Assembly: GCA_964651325.1 (NCBI GenBank)
Contig: CAZYXP010000094.1
Location: 1-13,203, forward strand
Length of the DNA: 13,203 nt
DNA from: JADFOB01 sp964651325
Lineage (GTDB): Bacteria; Planctomycetota; Phycisphaerae; UBA1845
Direction of reading: 5' to 3'
A model generated the notes under the pieces. That model saw only the letters and a list, made by a program, of their open reading frames with translations. It was not told the DNA's origin and ran no database searches. Position 1 is the first letter of the stretch. Each line of letters starts with the position of its first letter. The translations under genes were made by a program, and so were the position numbers. Positions 7,692 through 13,203 of this stretch are shown here, in pieces.

Positions 7692-7714
7692 GCCGCCGGA
7701 GGTGATCCGACGGC
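7692..7714 (+). ncRNA. Hairpin carrying an 11-base complement of the 16S rRNA 3' end (candidate small RNA part)
   Basis: The stem pairs 7692-7700 with 7706-7714 around the loop GGTGA, with one C-A mismatch. GGAGGTGATCC at 7698-7708 is a perfect complement of the conserved 16S tail GGATCACCTCC. No start codon lies 5-10 bases downstream (the nearest ATG is 17 bases on, inside the terminator hairpin), so it is not an ordinary ribosome-binding site. RNA status is inferred from the terminator that follows. Confidence 0.25.
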
Positions 7715-7718
7715 GCAG

Positions 7719-7740
7719 GGGGGCAATGTCCCCGTTTTAT
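7719..7740 (+). terminator. Candidate intrinsic terminator
   Basis: GGGGGC (7719-7724) pairs with GTCCCC (7728-7733), one G-T pair, loop AAT, followed by GTTTTAT. It is the only hairpin in the window with a T-run directly after it. It ends transcripts entering from the kinase side before the SHOCT gene. Confidence 0.5.
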
Positions 7741-7827
7741 CGTGCATGGAGGCCGCTACCGAGATTGTGAGGCTTGCCAATCTGCCCGAAATCCGCGATC
7801 TTGAGGGCTGTCTCGCTCGTCGTTGGC

Positions 7828-8085
7828 ATGGAGCACGGGTCGGTTGGTATGCTTGCTACAAGCCAACGGGCGTTGTTCGATGGCTTCGTATGGCTGTTTT
7901 TCTTGCTGGTCGCCGTCGCCTTGATGGTTGTGGCGATCGCGCTTCTCAGGAAGCGCCTACGCAAGCGGGTCTATAGTGAGCGGACTGATTTTTCGTTGGA
8001 CCAGTTGCGGCGGTTACGCGACCGCGGCGATCTGACCGAATCGGAGTACGAAGTTCTTCGCGGTAAGGTGTTGTTCGACCCATAG
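7828..8085 (+). CDS. Small membrane protein with SHOCT-like C-terminus
   Basis: 85 residues from ATG 7828. One membrane helix, FVWLFFLLVAVALMVVAIALL (~20-40), is followed by a basic stop-transfer RKRLRKR. The C-terminal DFSLDQLRRLRDRGDLTESEYEVLRGKVL (~55-83) is a SHOCT-like short domain, common at the ends of small bacterial membrane proteins. The start is uncertain: TTG 7774 gives 103 residues but its extra part looks non-coding, and ATG 7849 gives 78. None has a clear Shine-Dalgarno. clpX follows after 113 bases on the same strand. The SHOCT tail is cytoplasmic if the basic side stays in. Function unknown; oligomerisation or membrane tethering is a guess. Confidence 0.7.
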   Translation: MEHGSVGMLATSQRALFDGFVWLFFLLVAVALMVVAIALLRKRLRKRVYSERTDFSLDQLRRLRDRGDLTESEYEVLRGKVLFDP

Positions 8086-8186
8086 TTTTTTGGGGGAGCC
8101 GGTGCGCCCGATAATCTTCTTCAGCGCACGGGTGCGAACTGACGATATGTACGCGACGCAGTTTCCAGATGGATGGACCGTCCAGG

Positions 8187-8192
8187 TAGGAG
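8187..8192 (+). promoter_or_regulatory. Shine-Dalgarno site of clpX
   Basis: TAGGAG sits six bases before ATG 8199. This selects ATG 8199 over the TTG at 8193, which overlaps the end of the site's window and has nothing properly spaced ahead of it. Confidence 0.65.
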
Positions 8193-8198
8193 TTGGCA

Positions 8199-9497
8199 AT
8201 GGCTACAAGTCGTAGCGGTGGCGGGCGAAGCGGAGGTGGTACGCAAAAGCGGCGCGGCAGCACGTGCAGCTTCTGTGGCAAAGGTCAGCGCGACGCCGGT
8301 CCGATGGTCGAAGGCCCCAAGGACGTGTACATCTGCAAGCAATGCGTCGAGCTTTGCCACAACATCATCAAGCAGGAAACGAAGAAGGCGGCGGCGTCGC
8401 GCGCGGTGATCGGCGACATCCCGAGCCCTCGCGAGATACACGAGTTCCTCAATCAATACATTATCGGACAAGAGCGAGCCAAGCGCGTTCTCACGGTCGC
8501 GGTGCACAACCATTACAAGCGGTTGCAGCACATCGACTTGGCCGGGCCAGAGGATGTCGAAATCGACAAGTCCAACGTCTTGATGGTCGGCCCAACAGGG
8601 TCCGGCAAGACCCTCTTGGCCAAGACGCTTGCCCGGATGATCAACGTGCCGTTCGCCATCGGTGATGCGACCACGCTCACGGAAGCGGGCTACGTCGGCG
8701 AAGACGTTGAGAATATTCTGCTGCGTTTGCTGCAGAATGCGGATTACGATCTGGAAATCGCGCAGCGCGGGATCATATACATCGATGAAATCGACAAGAT
8801 CGGCCGCACGTCTCGCAACGTCAGCATCACGCGAGATGTTTCAGGCGAAGGGGTTCAACAAGCCTTGCTGAAGATGCTTGAAGGCACCGTATCGAATATT
8901 CCCCCCCAGGGCGGGCGCAAACACCCTGAACAGCAGTACATCCAGATGGACACGTCGAACATCCTGTTCATTTGCGGCGGGACGTTCGTCGGGCTGACCG
9001 ACATTACACGGCGGAGACTCGGGCAAAGCGCGATCGGTTTCAAGAATGAGGGTGAGCCCCGCGACATGATTCAGGAGGAGGGTGAGTTGCTCGGGGAGGT
9101 TGCACCGGAGGATCTCGTCGAATACGGAATGATCCCGGAATTGGTCGGTCGCCTGCCCGTGCTTACCACGCTGGAGCCGCTCAATGTTGAGACCCTTGTC
9201 GCCATTTTGACCGAGCCACGTAATGCTTTGGTGCGTCAGTACAAGAAGCTGTTCGAGTACGAAAACTGCCAATTGGAGTTTTCGGACGGTGCGCTGAAAA
9301 TGATCGCGGAAAAATCGCTCGAGCGCGAGACCGGCGCGCGAGGGCTGCGGGGTGTCATGGAGGACGTCATGCTCGATGCGATGTACAACCTGCCCGATAA
9401 CAACCGACCTGGCAAGAAGATGGTCACTGAGGCCGTCGTAGAAGGCAAAGAGACGCTTATCGCCGCAAAACCGCGGCGCCGCCGCGAATCTGCCTAG
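8199..9497 (+). CDS. clpX: ATP-dependent Clp protease ATP-binding subunit ClpX
   Basis: AAA+ unfoldase that feeds tagged proteins to ClpP, cytoplasmic hexamer. 432 residues, close to the usual ~420. Residues 1-21 are a Gly/Arg/Ser-rich tail (SRSGGGRSGGG). The N-terminal zinc domain has C23, C26, C46 and C49. Walker A is GPTGSGKT (131-138), and Walker B YIDEID has D196 and E197. The pore loop GYVGED is present, as is IGF in SAIGFK, the loop that contacts ClpP, so it should dock to ClpP. The C-terminal small domain has the ETGARGLRG sensor-2 arginine. clpP, often directly upstream, is absent here; the upstream neighbour is the SHOCT membrane protein. Start ATG 8199 with TAGGAG. Very sure. Confidence 0.98.
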   Translation: MATSRSGGGRSGGGTQKRRGSTCSFCGKGQRDAGPMVEGPKDVYICKQCVELCHNIIKQETKKAAASRAVIGDIPSPREIHEFLNQYIIGQERAKRVLTVAVHNHYKRLQHIDLAGPEDVEIDKSNVLMVGPTGSGKTLLAKTLARMINVPFAIGDATTLTEAGYVGEDVENILLRLLQNADYDLEIAQRGIIYIDEIDKIGRTSRNVSITRDVSGEGVQQALLKMLEGTVSNIPPQGGRKHPEQQYIQMDTSNILFICGGTFVGLTDITRRRLGQSAIGFKNEGEPRDMIQEEGELLGEVAPEDLVEYGMIPELVGRLPVLTTLEPLNVETLVAILTEPRNALVRQYKKLFEYENCQLEFSDGALKMIAEKSLERETGARGLRGVMEDVMLDAMYNLPDNNRPGKKMVTEAVVEGKETLIAAKPRRRRESA

Positions 9498-9539
9498 CCC
9501 ACGCCACGCCTGTATCTTAGACTATAGGGCATTCTTGCC

Positions 9540-9564
9540 GTTGGCCACCTGCTGCGTGGTCAAC
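9540..9564 (+). terminator. Hairpin downstream of clpX
   Basis: GTTGGCCAC (9540-9548) pairs with GTGGTCAAC (9556-9564), 9 bp with one G-T pair and a 7-base loop, 43 bases after the clpX stop. No T-run follows, so a terminator role rests on position only. Confidence 0.35.
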
Positions 9565-9637
9565 CGAGGGCATATTGCAACCGATAGGGTAATGTGGCCC
9601 GGATGCCGCGCGGACCCCTACAAGCAGAGATGGCTTT

Positions 9638-9814
9638 ATGTCGATTACGCTTCAATGCCCACGTCTGAACTGTCGAGCGGTTCTCCAGGTGCCCGATTCG
9701 GTTCGCGGGAAGCGGGTACGCTGCGGGGAGTGCGGTTCTACCTTCCTCGTCCCAGAGGGCCCCGCCAAGGAGCGGGCATCCGCACCCCCGGCCGCCAAAG
9801 CGCCAAAAGGGTAG
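9638..9814 (+). CDS. 58-residue zinc ribbon protein
   Basis: ATG 9638 to TAG 9812-9814. It begins MSITLQCPRLNCRAVLQVPD. C7-x4-C12 and C29-x2-C32 (VRCGECG) form a zinc ribbon of the MJ0042-like kind, with the usual strand FLVPEG after the second pair. The tail is low-complexity, Ala/Pro/Lys-rich. There is no membrane segment. In this phylum such ribbons are usually the N-terminus of longer membrane proteins, so a stand-alone copy is unusual. Downstream, beyond the stop, I see no continuation of the frame that looks protein-like. The Shine-Dalgarno is weak (AGAG). It lies 140 bases after clpX on the same strand and converges on the zinc ribbon membrane protein gene. Substrate or partner unknown. 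Confidence 0.75.
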   Translation: MSITLQCPRLNCRAVLQVPDSVRGKRVRCGECGSTFLVPEGPAKERASAPPAAKAPKG

Positions 9815-9893
9815 TAGGCCGGAAAATCAGTTCCCCACCAAAGCGATGCACCAGCGCCCTTGGCTCATGTTCGGTGGCACCGGTTCGGCACGC

Positions 9894-10523
9894 CTAAAGG
9901 ACCAATCCAGAACAAAGCAGGAGCATCAAGCCGCCTGAAAGAGCCACGGCGATGGCTGCGGGCGCGCGCCTGGATCGCCGCCTGAGCCCCAACAGGCCAC
10001 AGATCAACGCCGCGACCGTCAGGATCAGGCATCCAAACTGCGCCAGTGAGAATCCGATCAACCAGGTTGGCAGTCCCCCCTGCTCGTCGAGGAATTCCAT
10101 CGTCGCGTCGGCTTGCTGTTTCCATGTGCTTGCCTGTTCGACGTACTCCTTCAGTGCGGTCAATTCTCCGGGGTGTTTTGCCGCAATCACAAAGAGCACA
10201 ATCAGGCAGGCGGTCGCCGAGAGCATGAGCGCGAGCGCGACGATCGCGATGGGGTTGCCGTCAGAATCGCGGTGGTTCCCCGGCTGGATGCGAGGATCGC
10301 CCGCGTCGAATTGCTGATTCGCGGTGGATGGATCCAGGCTCGCGGGAAGAGGCGCGCCGGCTGCGAGCGGAGCGGCCAATGGAATTGCTTCGTCTTGGCC
10401 GATCGTGGAGGCGGCGGGCGCCGTGACGGTCTTCTTGCAGTAGGGGCAAGCCACTGCTTTGAGTGCCCATTCGGCATCAATTTCGATTGGCTGGTGACAC
10501 GAAGCACATTGGAATCTAATCAT
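9894..10523 (-). CDS. Zinc ribbon membrane protein, three predicted TM helices
   Basis: 209 residues from ATG 10523 (MIRFQCASCHQPIEID). Zinc ribbon C6-x2-C9 and C26-x2-C29 (CPYC), then an Ala/Pro/Asp-rich linker (~35-90), TM1 92-115, a ~35-residue loop with KEYVEQASTWKQQ, TM2 153-180, a basic turn RRRSRR, and TM3 188-209 at the very C-terminus. This architecture is common in planctomycetes with no assigned role. A longer frame reaches 10607 but would place the promoter inside the gene, so I chose the MIRF start, which is where such proteins begin. There is no Shine-Dalgarno; a promoter 10 bases ahead suggests a leaderless mRNA. It converges on the 58-residue zinc ribbon gene with 79 bases between, no clear terminator there. 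Confidence 0.85.
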   Translation of the reverse strand: MIRFQCASCHQPIEIDAEWALKAVACPYCKKTVTAPAASTIGQDEAIPLAAPLAAGAPLPASLDPSTANQQFDAGDPRIQPGNHRDSDGNPIAIVALALMLSATACLIVLFVIAAKHPGELTALKEYVEQASTWKQQADATMEFLDEQGGLPTWLIGFSLAQFGCLILTVAALICGLLGLRRRSRRAPAAIAVALSGGLMLLLCSGLVL

Positions 10524-10532
10524 AGCGGCCGC

Positions 10533-10562
10533 ATCGTAGCGGTGAACAGGCGGCCCGGTCAA
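10533..10562 (-). promoter_or_regulatory. Candidate sigma70-type promoter of the zinc ribbon membrane protein
   Basis: On the minus strand, TTGACC (10562-10557) and TACGAT (10538-10533) are separated by 18 bases, matching five and four of six consensus bases. Predicted start ~10526, about three bases before the ATG, giving an essentially leaderless transcript, in line with the lack of a Shine-Dalgarno. Confidence 0.45.
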
Positions 10563-10573
10563 CGTGCGAAAGT

Positions 10574-10599
10574 GCCAAATTGTCGCGCGCAAATTTGGC
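10574..10599. promoter_or_regulatory. Perfect inverted repeat upstream of the promoter, candidate operator
   Basis: GCCAAATT-N10-AATTTGGC, two perfect 8-base arms, AT-rich within a GC-rich setting, 11 bases upstream of the -35 of the minus-strand promoter. The position suits an activator or a repressor site. Confidence 0.4.
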
Positions 10600-10838
10600 G
10601 CGGTCATCTCCAGGGCAAACCGGCTAGTTGGTTGAATTCAGAGCCTGTCGTATCGGTTGCGCAGGCTGTGCGCTTGGCTGCAAATCTTTGTGGCCGTTTG
10701 TGCGCGGCCAGTCTGTGCGGCGTACCGCGCGGCGATCAAGCGAGCGTTGCGCCCTTGTCGATGAGGGAAGCCTCGCGGCAAGCGCAGGCGCGCCTTGCGC
10801 CGCGGGAACTGGCAAAAAGCGCACCTGGAGTCTAGATC

Positions 10839-11054
10839 ATGGCAAGCGGCAAGAGCACCACGTTGGAAAGAATCATGGAACTCAACCCCACCGCGAATCC
10901 GGAATTTCTCGCGGAGTTTTCCCAATTGGATCTTCAGAGCTATCTTCAACGGCTGGCCGACCTGCCGTATGGACGGAAGGTAGATTTTGATCGGGCACAT
11001 GATGCCAAGATCGATTCGGCTCGAACGGCGTCGGATCGTTCGAGGCCCTGCTGA
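10839..11054 (+). CDS. 71-residue protein of unknown function
   Basis: ATG 10839 has TGGAG (10826-10830) eight bases ahead. The first ~48 residues (ERIMELNPTANPEFLAEFSQLDLQ, then SYLQRLADLPYGRK) look like a genuine small helical domain, the pattern LNPxAxPEFLAxFSxxxLxxYLxRL. From about residue 55 the sequence (SARTASDRSRPC) reads less like protein. In the +2 frame the same DNA reads GVGSFEALLRLANEGDGAGQ, which looks more natural, so a frameshift near 11000-11030 is possible. No membrane segment, no cysteine cluster. It stands alone between divergent and convergent neighbours; the 98 bases after it, up to the pseudouridine synthase stop, hold nothing definable. Function unknown. Confidence 0.6.
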   Translation: MASGKSTTLERIMELNPTANPEFLAEFSQLDLQSYLQRLADLPYGRKVDFDRAHDAKIDSARTASDRSRPC

Positions 11055-11152
11055 GGCTTGCCAATGAAGGGGATGGGGCGGGGCAATGCGCTGGATTCTT
11101 GCCTGGCGCCGCTTCCTGACGGGCGCGGTTCGGTGTTGGGCGCACTGATCGG

Positions 11153-12217
11153 TTAGCCGCGTTGCTTCTTGCGCTCTGAGAGCAGTTCGAGCAGATGAAT
11201 GATGTTCTCGGGCAACGGCGCCTCGATCTCCAGCGGTTCTTCGTGGATGGGGTGCATCAAGCGTAGCCGCTTGGCGTGGAGCGCCTGATGGGCAATGAGG
11301 GGCTTCTCGCTACCCTGGCCGAGAAGGTCAAATTCGCTGACGAGGCTCCCGCCGTACAGCGTATCGCCGACCATCGGATGGCCGATGGATGACATGTGCA
11401 CGCGTAACTGATGGGTTCGGCCGGTCTTGGGAAAGAGATCGACGGAGGTGTACCCACCAAATCGCTCCACCACGCGATAGTCCGTGACGGCGTCCTTGAA
11501 CATGGCCTGGCGCGGCGGATCGGCTGGTTTTGTGATCATCCGTTTTGTGGTGGCCGGGTGGGGCGCCAGGGGTTTGTCGATCCGATCTCCGTCGAGTTCG
11601 ATATCGCCTTCGCACACCGCGAAGTACTGTTTCCTGATCGTTCTCCGCTCGAATTGCAGCGCGATGCGCCAGTGGGCTTCGTCGGCCTTGGCAATGATCA
11701 TCAGGCCGGTCGTGTTTTTATCCAGCCGGTGAATGATTCCGGGCCGAAACGGATCCACATGGCGGCTGAGCGTTTGGGCGTAGAACGCAACGGCGTTGGC
11801 AATGGTCCCGGTTTGGTAGGCGTTGGCGGGATGGCAGACGATGCCCGTTTTCTTGTTGATGACCAGGATCCACTTGTCCTCATACACGATGTTGAGCGGG
11901 ATGTCCTCGGGCACGATTTCGCTGGGCGGCGCCGGGGGCAATGCTATGGTCAGGACATCGCCGGCGCCGGGTTCGTAGCTGGCTTTGGTGGGCATCCCGT
12001 TGATGGTGACGTGTCCATCCTTGATGTATTTTTGCAAGACATTTCTTGAGATGCGTGGATGTCGGTGCTGGAGGTATTTATCAAGCCGGCGCCCGGAGAT
12101 CCGTCTTTTGACGGTGTGTTGGTCCACGACGGTTCTCGGCGTCGCATCCCTGGAATTCGGCGCATCGCCCGTTTGGTCGGGGGAATTCGGTGGGGTTGCG
12201 CCGTCGGTGGAAGTCAT
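11153..12217 (-). CDS. RluA-family pseudouridine synthase (RluD-like) with S4 domain
   Basis: 354 residues. Converts uridine to pseudouridine in rRNA or tRNA, in the cytoplasm. The first ~37 residues are a disordered Ser/Thr/Pro-rich extension. S4 RNA-binding domain ~38-95 (GRRLDKYLQHRHPRISRNVLQKYIKDGHVTING is seen in part). Catalytic domain ~105-330 with IIHRLDKNTTGLMI, where D166 is the catalytic Asp, then RIDKPLAPHP and GRTHQLRVHM with IGHPMVGDTLYGG. S4 plus this motif set is the RluC/RluD type; the exact target uridines cannot be told from sequence. Start ATG 12217 with AGGAC ~11 bases ahead, weak. It follows the helicase gene on the same strand with a 144-base structured gap, so the two may be co-transcribed. 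Confidence 0.95.
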   Translation of the reverse strand: MTSTDGATPPNSPDQTGDAPNSRDATPRTVVDQHTVKRRISGRRLDKYLQHRHPRISRNVLQKYIKDGHVTINGMPTKASYEPGAGDVLTIALPPAPPSEIVPEDIPLNIVYEDKWILVINKKTGIVCHPANAYQTGTIANAVAFYAQTLSRHVDPFRPGIIHRLDKNTTGLMIIAKADEAHWRIALQFERRTIRKQYFAVCEGDIELDGDRIDKPLAPHPATTKRMITKPADPPRQAMFKDAVTDYRVVERFGGYTSVDLFPKTGRTHQLRVHMSSIGHPMVGDTLYGGSLVSEFDLLGQGSEKPLIAHQALHAKRLRLMHPIHEEPLEIEAPLPENIIHLLELLSERKKQRG

Positions 12218-12289
12218 GGTTGAATCGTGTCCTGTGCGTTCGAGGCGTGTGTGTTAGAGAATGGTGGATCAGGTATTCCGCAATTCCCA

Positions 12290-12356
12290 GCGGAGTTTTT
12301 CGCAGACGCTGCTTCCGCAGGCCTTACTCCGCGAAGGCACTACTCTGCGAAAGCAC
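12290..12356 (-). repeat. Tandem and inverted repeats forming a possible RNA pseudoknot
   Basis: A 15-base unit occurs twice one base apart (12326-12340 and 12342-12356, two differences). Read on the minus strand, TTTCGCAGA (12352-12344) can pair with TCTGCGAAA (12306-12298), and GCGGAGT (12332-12326) with ACTCCGC (12296-12290). The order a-b-a'-b' means a pseudoknot or two exclusive folds. CTGC-GGAA-GCAG (12320-12309), a GNRA-type hairpin, lies between them. Confidence 0.45.
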
Positions 12357-12361
12357 ACCGT

Positions 12362-13203
12362 TCAAAGTCGCCGCCGCCGCCGTGAGGTCTTGAAACGCCC
12401 GCCCAGCGTCTTCCTGGGGGCGCTCTTGATCGCTTTGCCGTCACCCGCAGACAGCAACGTGTCATTGCTGGAGACGGGGGGCTTGGCGGATACGGGTCTT
12501 TCTTCGCGAGGCGGGCGGGCGACAAACCCATCCACACGTCGCTCGGGAACCTGTCGATTGATCAACATTTCAACATTGGTCAGTTCTTTCCCCTCGTCGG
12601 ATGCTACAAAAGTGATTGCCGTGCCTTTGGCGCCCATTCGAGCCGTTCGCCCGATGCGGTGGACGTAGACCTCCGGATCGGGGGGGATGTCGTAATTGAA
12701 AATGTGGGTGATCGAGCTGACGTCGATCCCTCGAGCGGCCAGATCCGTCGCGACTAGGATGCGCACCTGGTGCTTTCGAAACTGAGACATCACTCTGTCA
12801 CGTTTCGCCTGAATCAAGTCGCCGTGAATCTCACTGGCCGAGAAGCCGGCATCGTAGAGCTTCTTGGTCAGCTTGCGCGCGGTTGCTTTGGTGTTGGTGA
12901 AGATGATCGCCACGGGCGGATCTTGCTGCTCAAGAATAAGCCGCAACGCTCGAAACTTATCAAACCGCTCCACGGAGACGTACGTCTGATCGACCTCGTC
13001 GACAGTGATCGTGTCCCGGGACACGTTGATTTCGACCGGATCGTGCATGAATCTGTGGGCGAGGCGTTTGATCTCATCGGTCAGCGTGGCCGAGACGAAA
13101 ATCGTTTGATGGTCGGTCTTGATGAACCCCAGGATCTCGCGGATGTCATCGCGGAACCCGATGTCGAGCATCCGGTCGACCTCATCGAGCACGGCAAAGC
13201 GAA
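12362..13203 (-). CDS. DEAD-box RNA helicase, C-terminal part, cut by the right edge
   Basis: ATP-dependent RNA helicase. The frame is open to the window edge; the GTG at 13192 is an internal valine (RFAVLDEVDRMLDIGF), so the Q motif, Walker A and motifs Ia/Ib lie outside. Visible motifs in order: II as DEVD (13186-13175) in place of DEAD; III SAT in FVSATL; IV AIIFTNT; V ATDLAARGID; VI HRIGRTARMG. After domain 2 comes a ~55-residue tail, Pro/Ser-rich and ending in KTSRRRRRL, a likely RNA-binding extension. The DIGFRDDIREIL stretch after motif II is as in RhlE/CsdA-like proteins, so a role in ribosome assembly or mRNA turnover is possible. Stop TGA 12364-12362. The pseudouridine synthase follows 144 bases on. 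Confidence 0.95.
   Translation of the reverse strand, partial: RFAVLDEVDRMLDIGFRDDIREILGFIKTDHQTIFVSATLTDEIKRLAHRFMHDPVEINVSRDTITVDEVDQTYVSVERFDKFRALRLILEQQDPPVAIIFTNTKATARKLTKKLYDAGFSASEIHGDLIQAKRDRVMSQFRKHQVRILVATDLAARGIDVSSITHIFNYDIPPDPEVYVHRIGRTARMGAKGTAITFVASDEGKELTNVEMLINRQVPERRVDGFVARPPREERPVSAKPPVSSNDTLLSAGDGKAIKSAPRKTLGGRFKTSRRRRRL

Larger units (their letters stand above)
7360..7827. other. Gene-poor stretch with structured elements
   Basis: 468 bases with no convincing gene. A plus-strand frame spans most of it, but its translation is arginine- and proline-rich with no family-like pattern, and the minus-strand frame is similar. The stretch holds a two-tier stem-loop (7396-7442), a hairpin carrying an 11-base match to the 16S rRNA tail (7692-7714) and an intrinsic terminator (7719-7740). 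An untranslated RNA ending at the terminator would fit, but its 5' end is not visible. Confidence 0.5.
10524..10838. other. Divergent intergenic region with a hairpin-rich leader
   Basis: 315 bases without a gene. The left part holds the promoter and palindrome of the minus-strand gene. The right part, ahead of the 71-residue gene, holds four small stems in ~140 bases: 10659-10673 (GCGCA/TGCGC), 10691-10710 (TGGCCG/CGGCCA), 10715-10730 (GTGCGG/CCGCGC, loop CGTA) and 10782-10800 (7 bp with one bulge). I see no clear promoter for the plus-strand gene. The frames that cross this region do not look like proteins. Confidence 0.45.

Noticed and set aside
7650..7735. tRNA-Leu/Ser-like start (GCCGAGTGGCGGAATGG)
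   Set aside because: The D-arm resemblance is not followed by an anticodon arm, a T-arm GGTTC box or a closing acceptor stem.
7366..7770. 134-codon plus-strand frame after the histidine kinase
   Set aside because: Arg/Pro/Ser-rich, no recognisable pattern, crosses both strong hairpins and the terminator.
7774..7827. TTG start adding 18 residues to the SHOCT protein
   Set aside because: The extension has no family-like content and GTGAGG lies too close to the TTG to serve as its ribosome-binding site.
8193..8198. TTG start of clpX
   Set aside because: TAGGAG runs directly into it; the spacing fits ATG 8199.
9535..9897. 120-codon plus-strand frame
   Set aside because: Shadow overlapping the zinc ribbon gene, whose own frame has the CxxC pairs.
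10113..10835. 240-codon plus-strand frame antisense to the zinc ribbon membrane protein
   Set aside because: The opposite strand has a zinc ribbon, three membrane helices and a promoter; this frame has none.
11411..12049. 212-codon plus-strand frame with glycine- and valine-rich translation
   Set aside because: Antisense of the pseudouridine synthase, which has all its family motifs.

Overview
The window is a piece of a GC-rich bacterial chromosome, most likely from a planctomycete or a close relative. This placement is inference. It rests on CxxC zinc ribbons of the short MJ0042-like kind, one of them at the head of a membrane protein, a small membrane protein with a SHOCT-like tail, a histidine kinase with no adjacent regulator, short dispersed transcription units on both strands, and several starts with weak or no Shine-Dalgarno sequence. 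There is no rRNA, CRISPR array, transposase or integrase, and I could not support any tRNA.

Layout. 1-2447 (+): the C-terminal four fifths of an RND efflux pump, cut by the left edge. 2599-3876 (+): a kinase-fold protein related to Kdo/WaaP lipopolysaccharide kinases, fused to an SCP2 lipid-binding domain and lacking the catalytic loop aspartate. 3957-5656 (-): a two-gene operon in which a 65-residue protein is joined by an ATGA overlap to a 501-residue exported protein. 5839-7359 (+): a membrane sensor histidine kinase. 7360-7827: a gene-poor stretch with strong hairpins, an 11-base match to the anti-Shine-Dalgarno tail of 16S rRNA and a terminator. 7828-9497 (+): a small SHOCT-type membrane protein, then clpX. 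9638-9814 (+): a 58-residue zinc ribbon protein. 9894-10523 (-): a zinc ribbon membrane protein with a good promoter and an operator-like palindrome. 10839-11054 (+): a 71-residue unknown after a hairpin-rich leader. 11153-13203 (-): an RluA-family pseudouridine synthase and, upstream of it, a DEAD-box helicase cut by the right edge.

How the genes fit together. Envelope functions fill the left part (efflux, a lipid-linked kinase-like protein, an exported protein, a membrane sensor). Proteostasis and RNA metabolism fill the right part (ClpX, pseudouridine synthase, RNA helicase). No single classical system covers the window. The most unusual items are the pseudokinase-SCP2 fusion, the 65-residue/exported-protein operon, an ATG-ATA-TAA minigene ahead of the kinase gene, the 16S-tail complement inside a hairpin next to a terminator, and a pseudoknot-like arrangement between the helicase and pseudouridine synthase genes.
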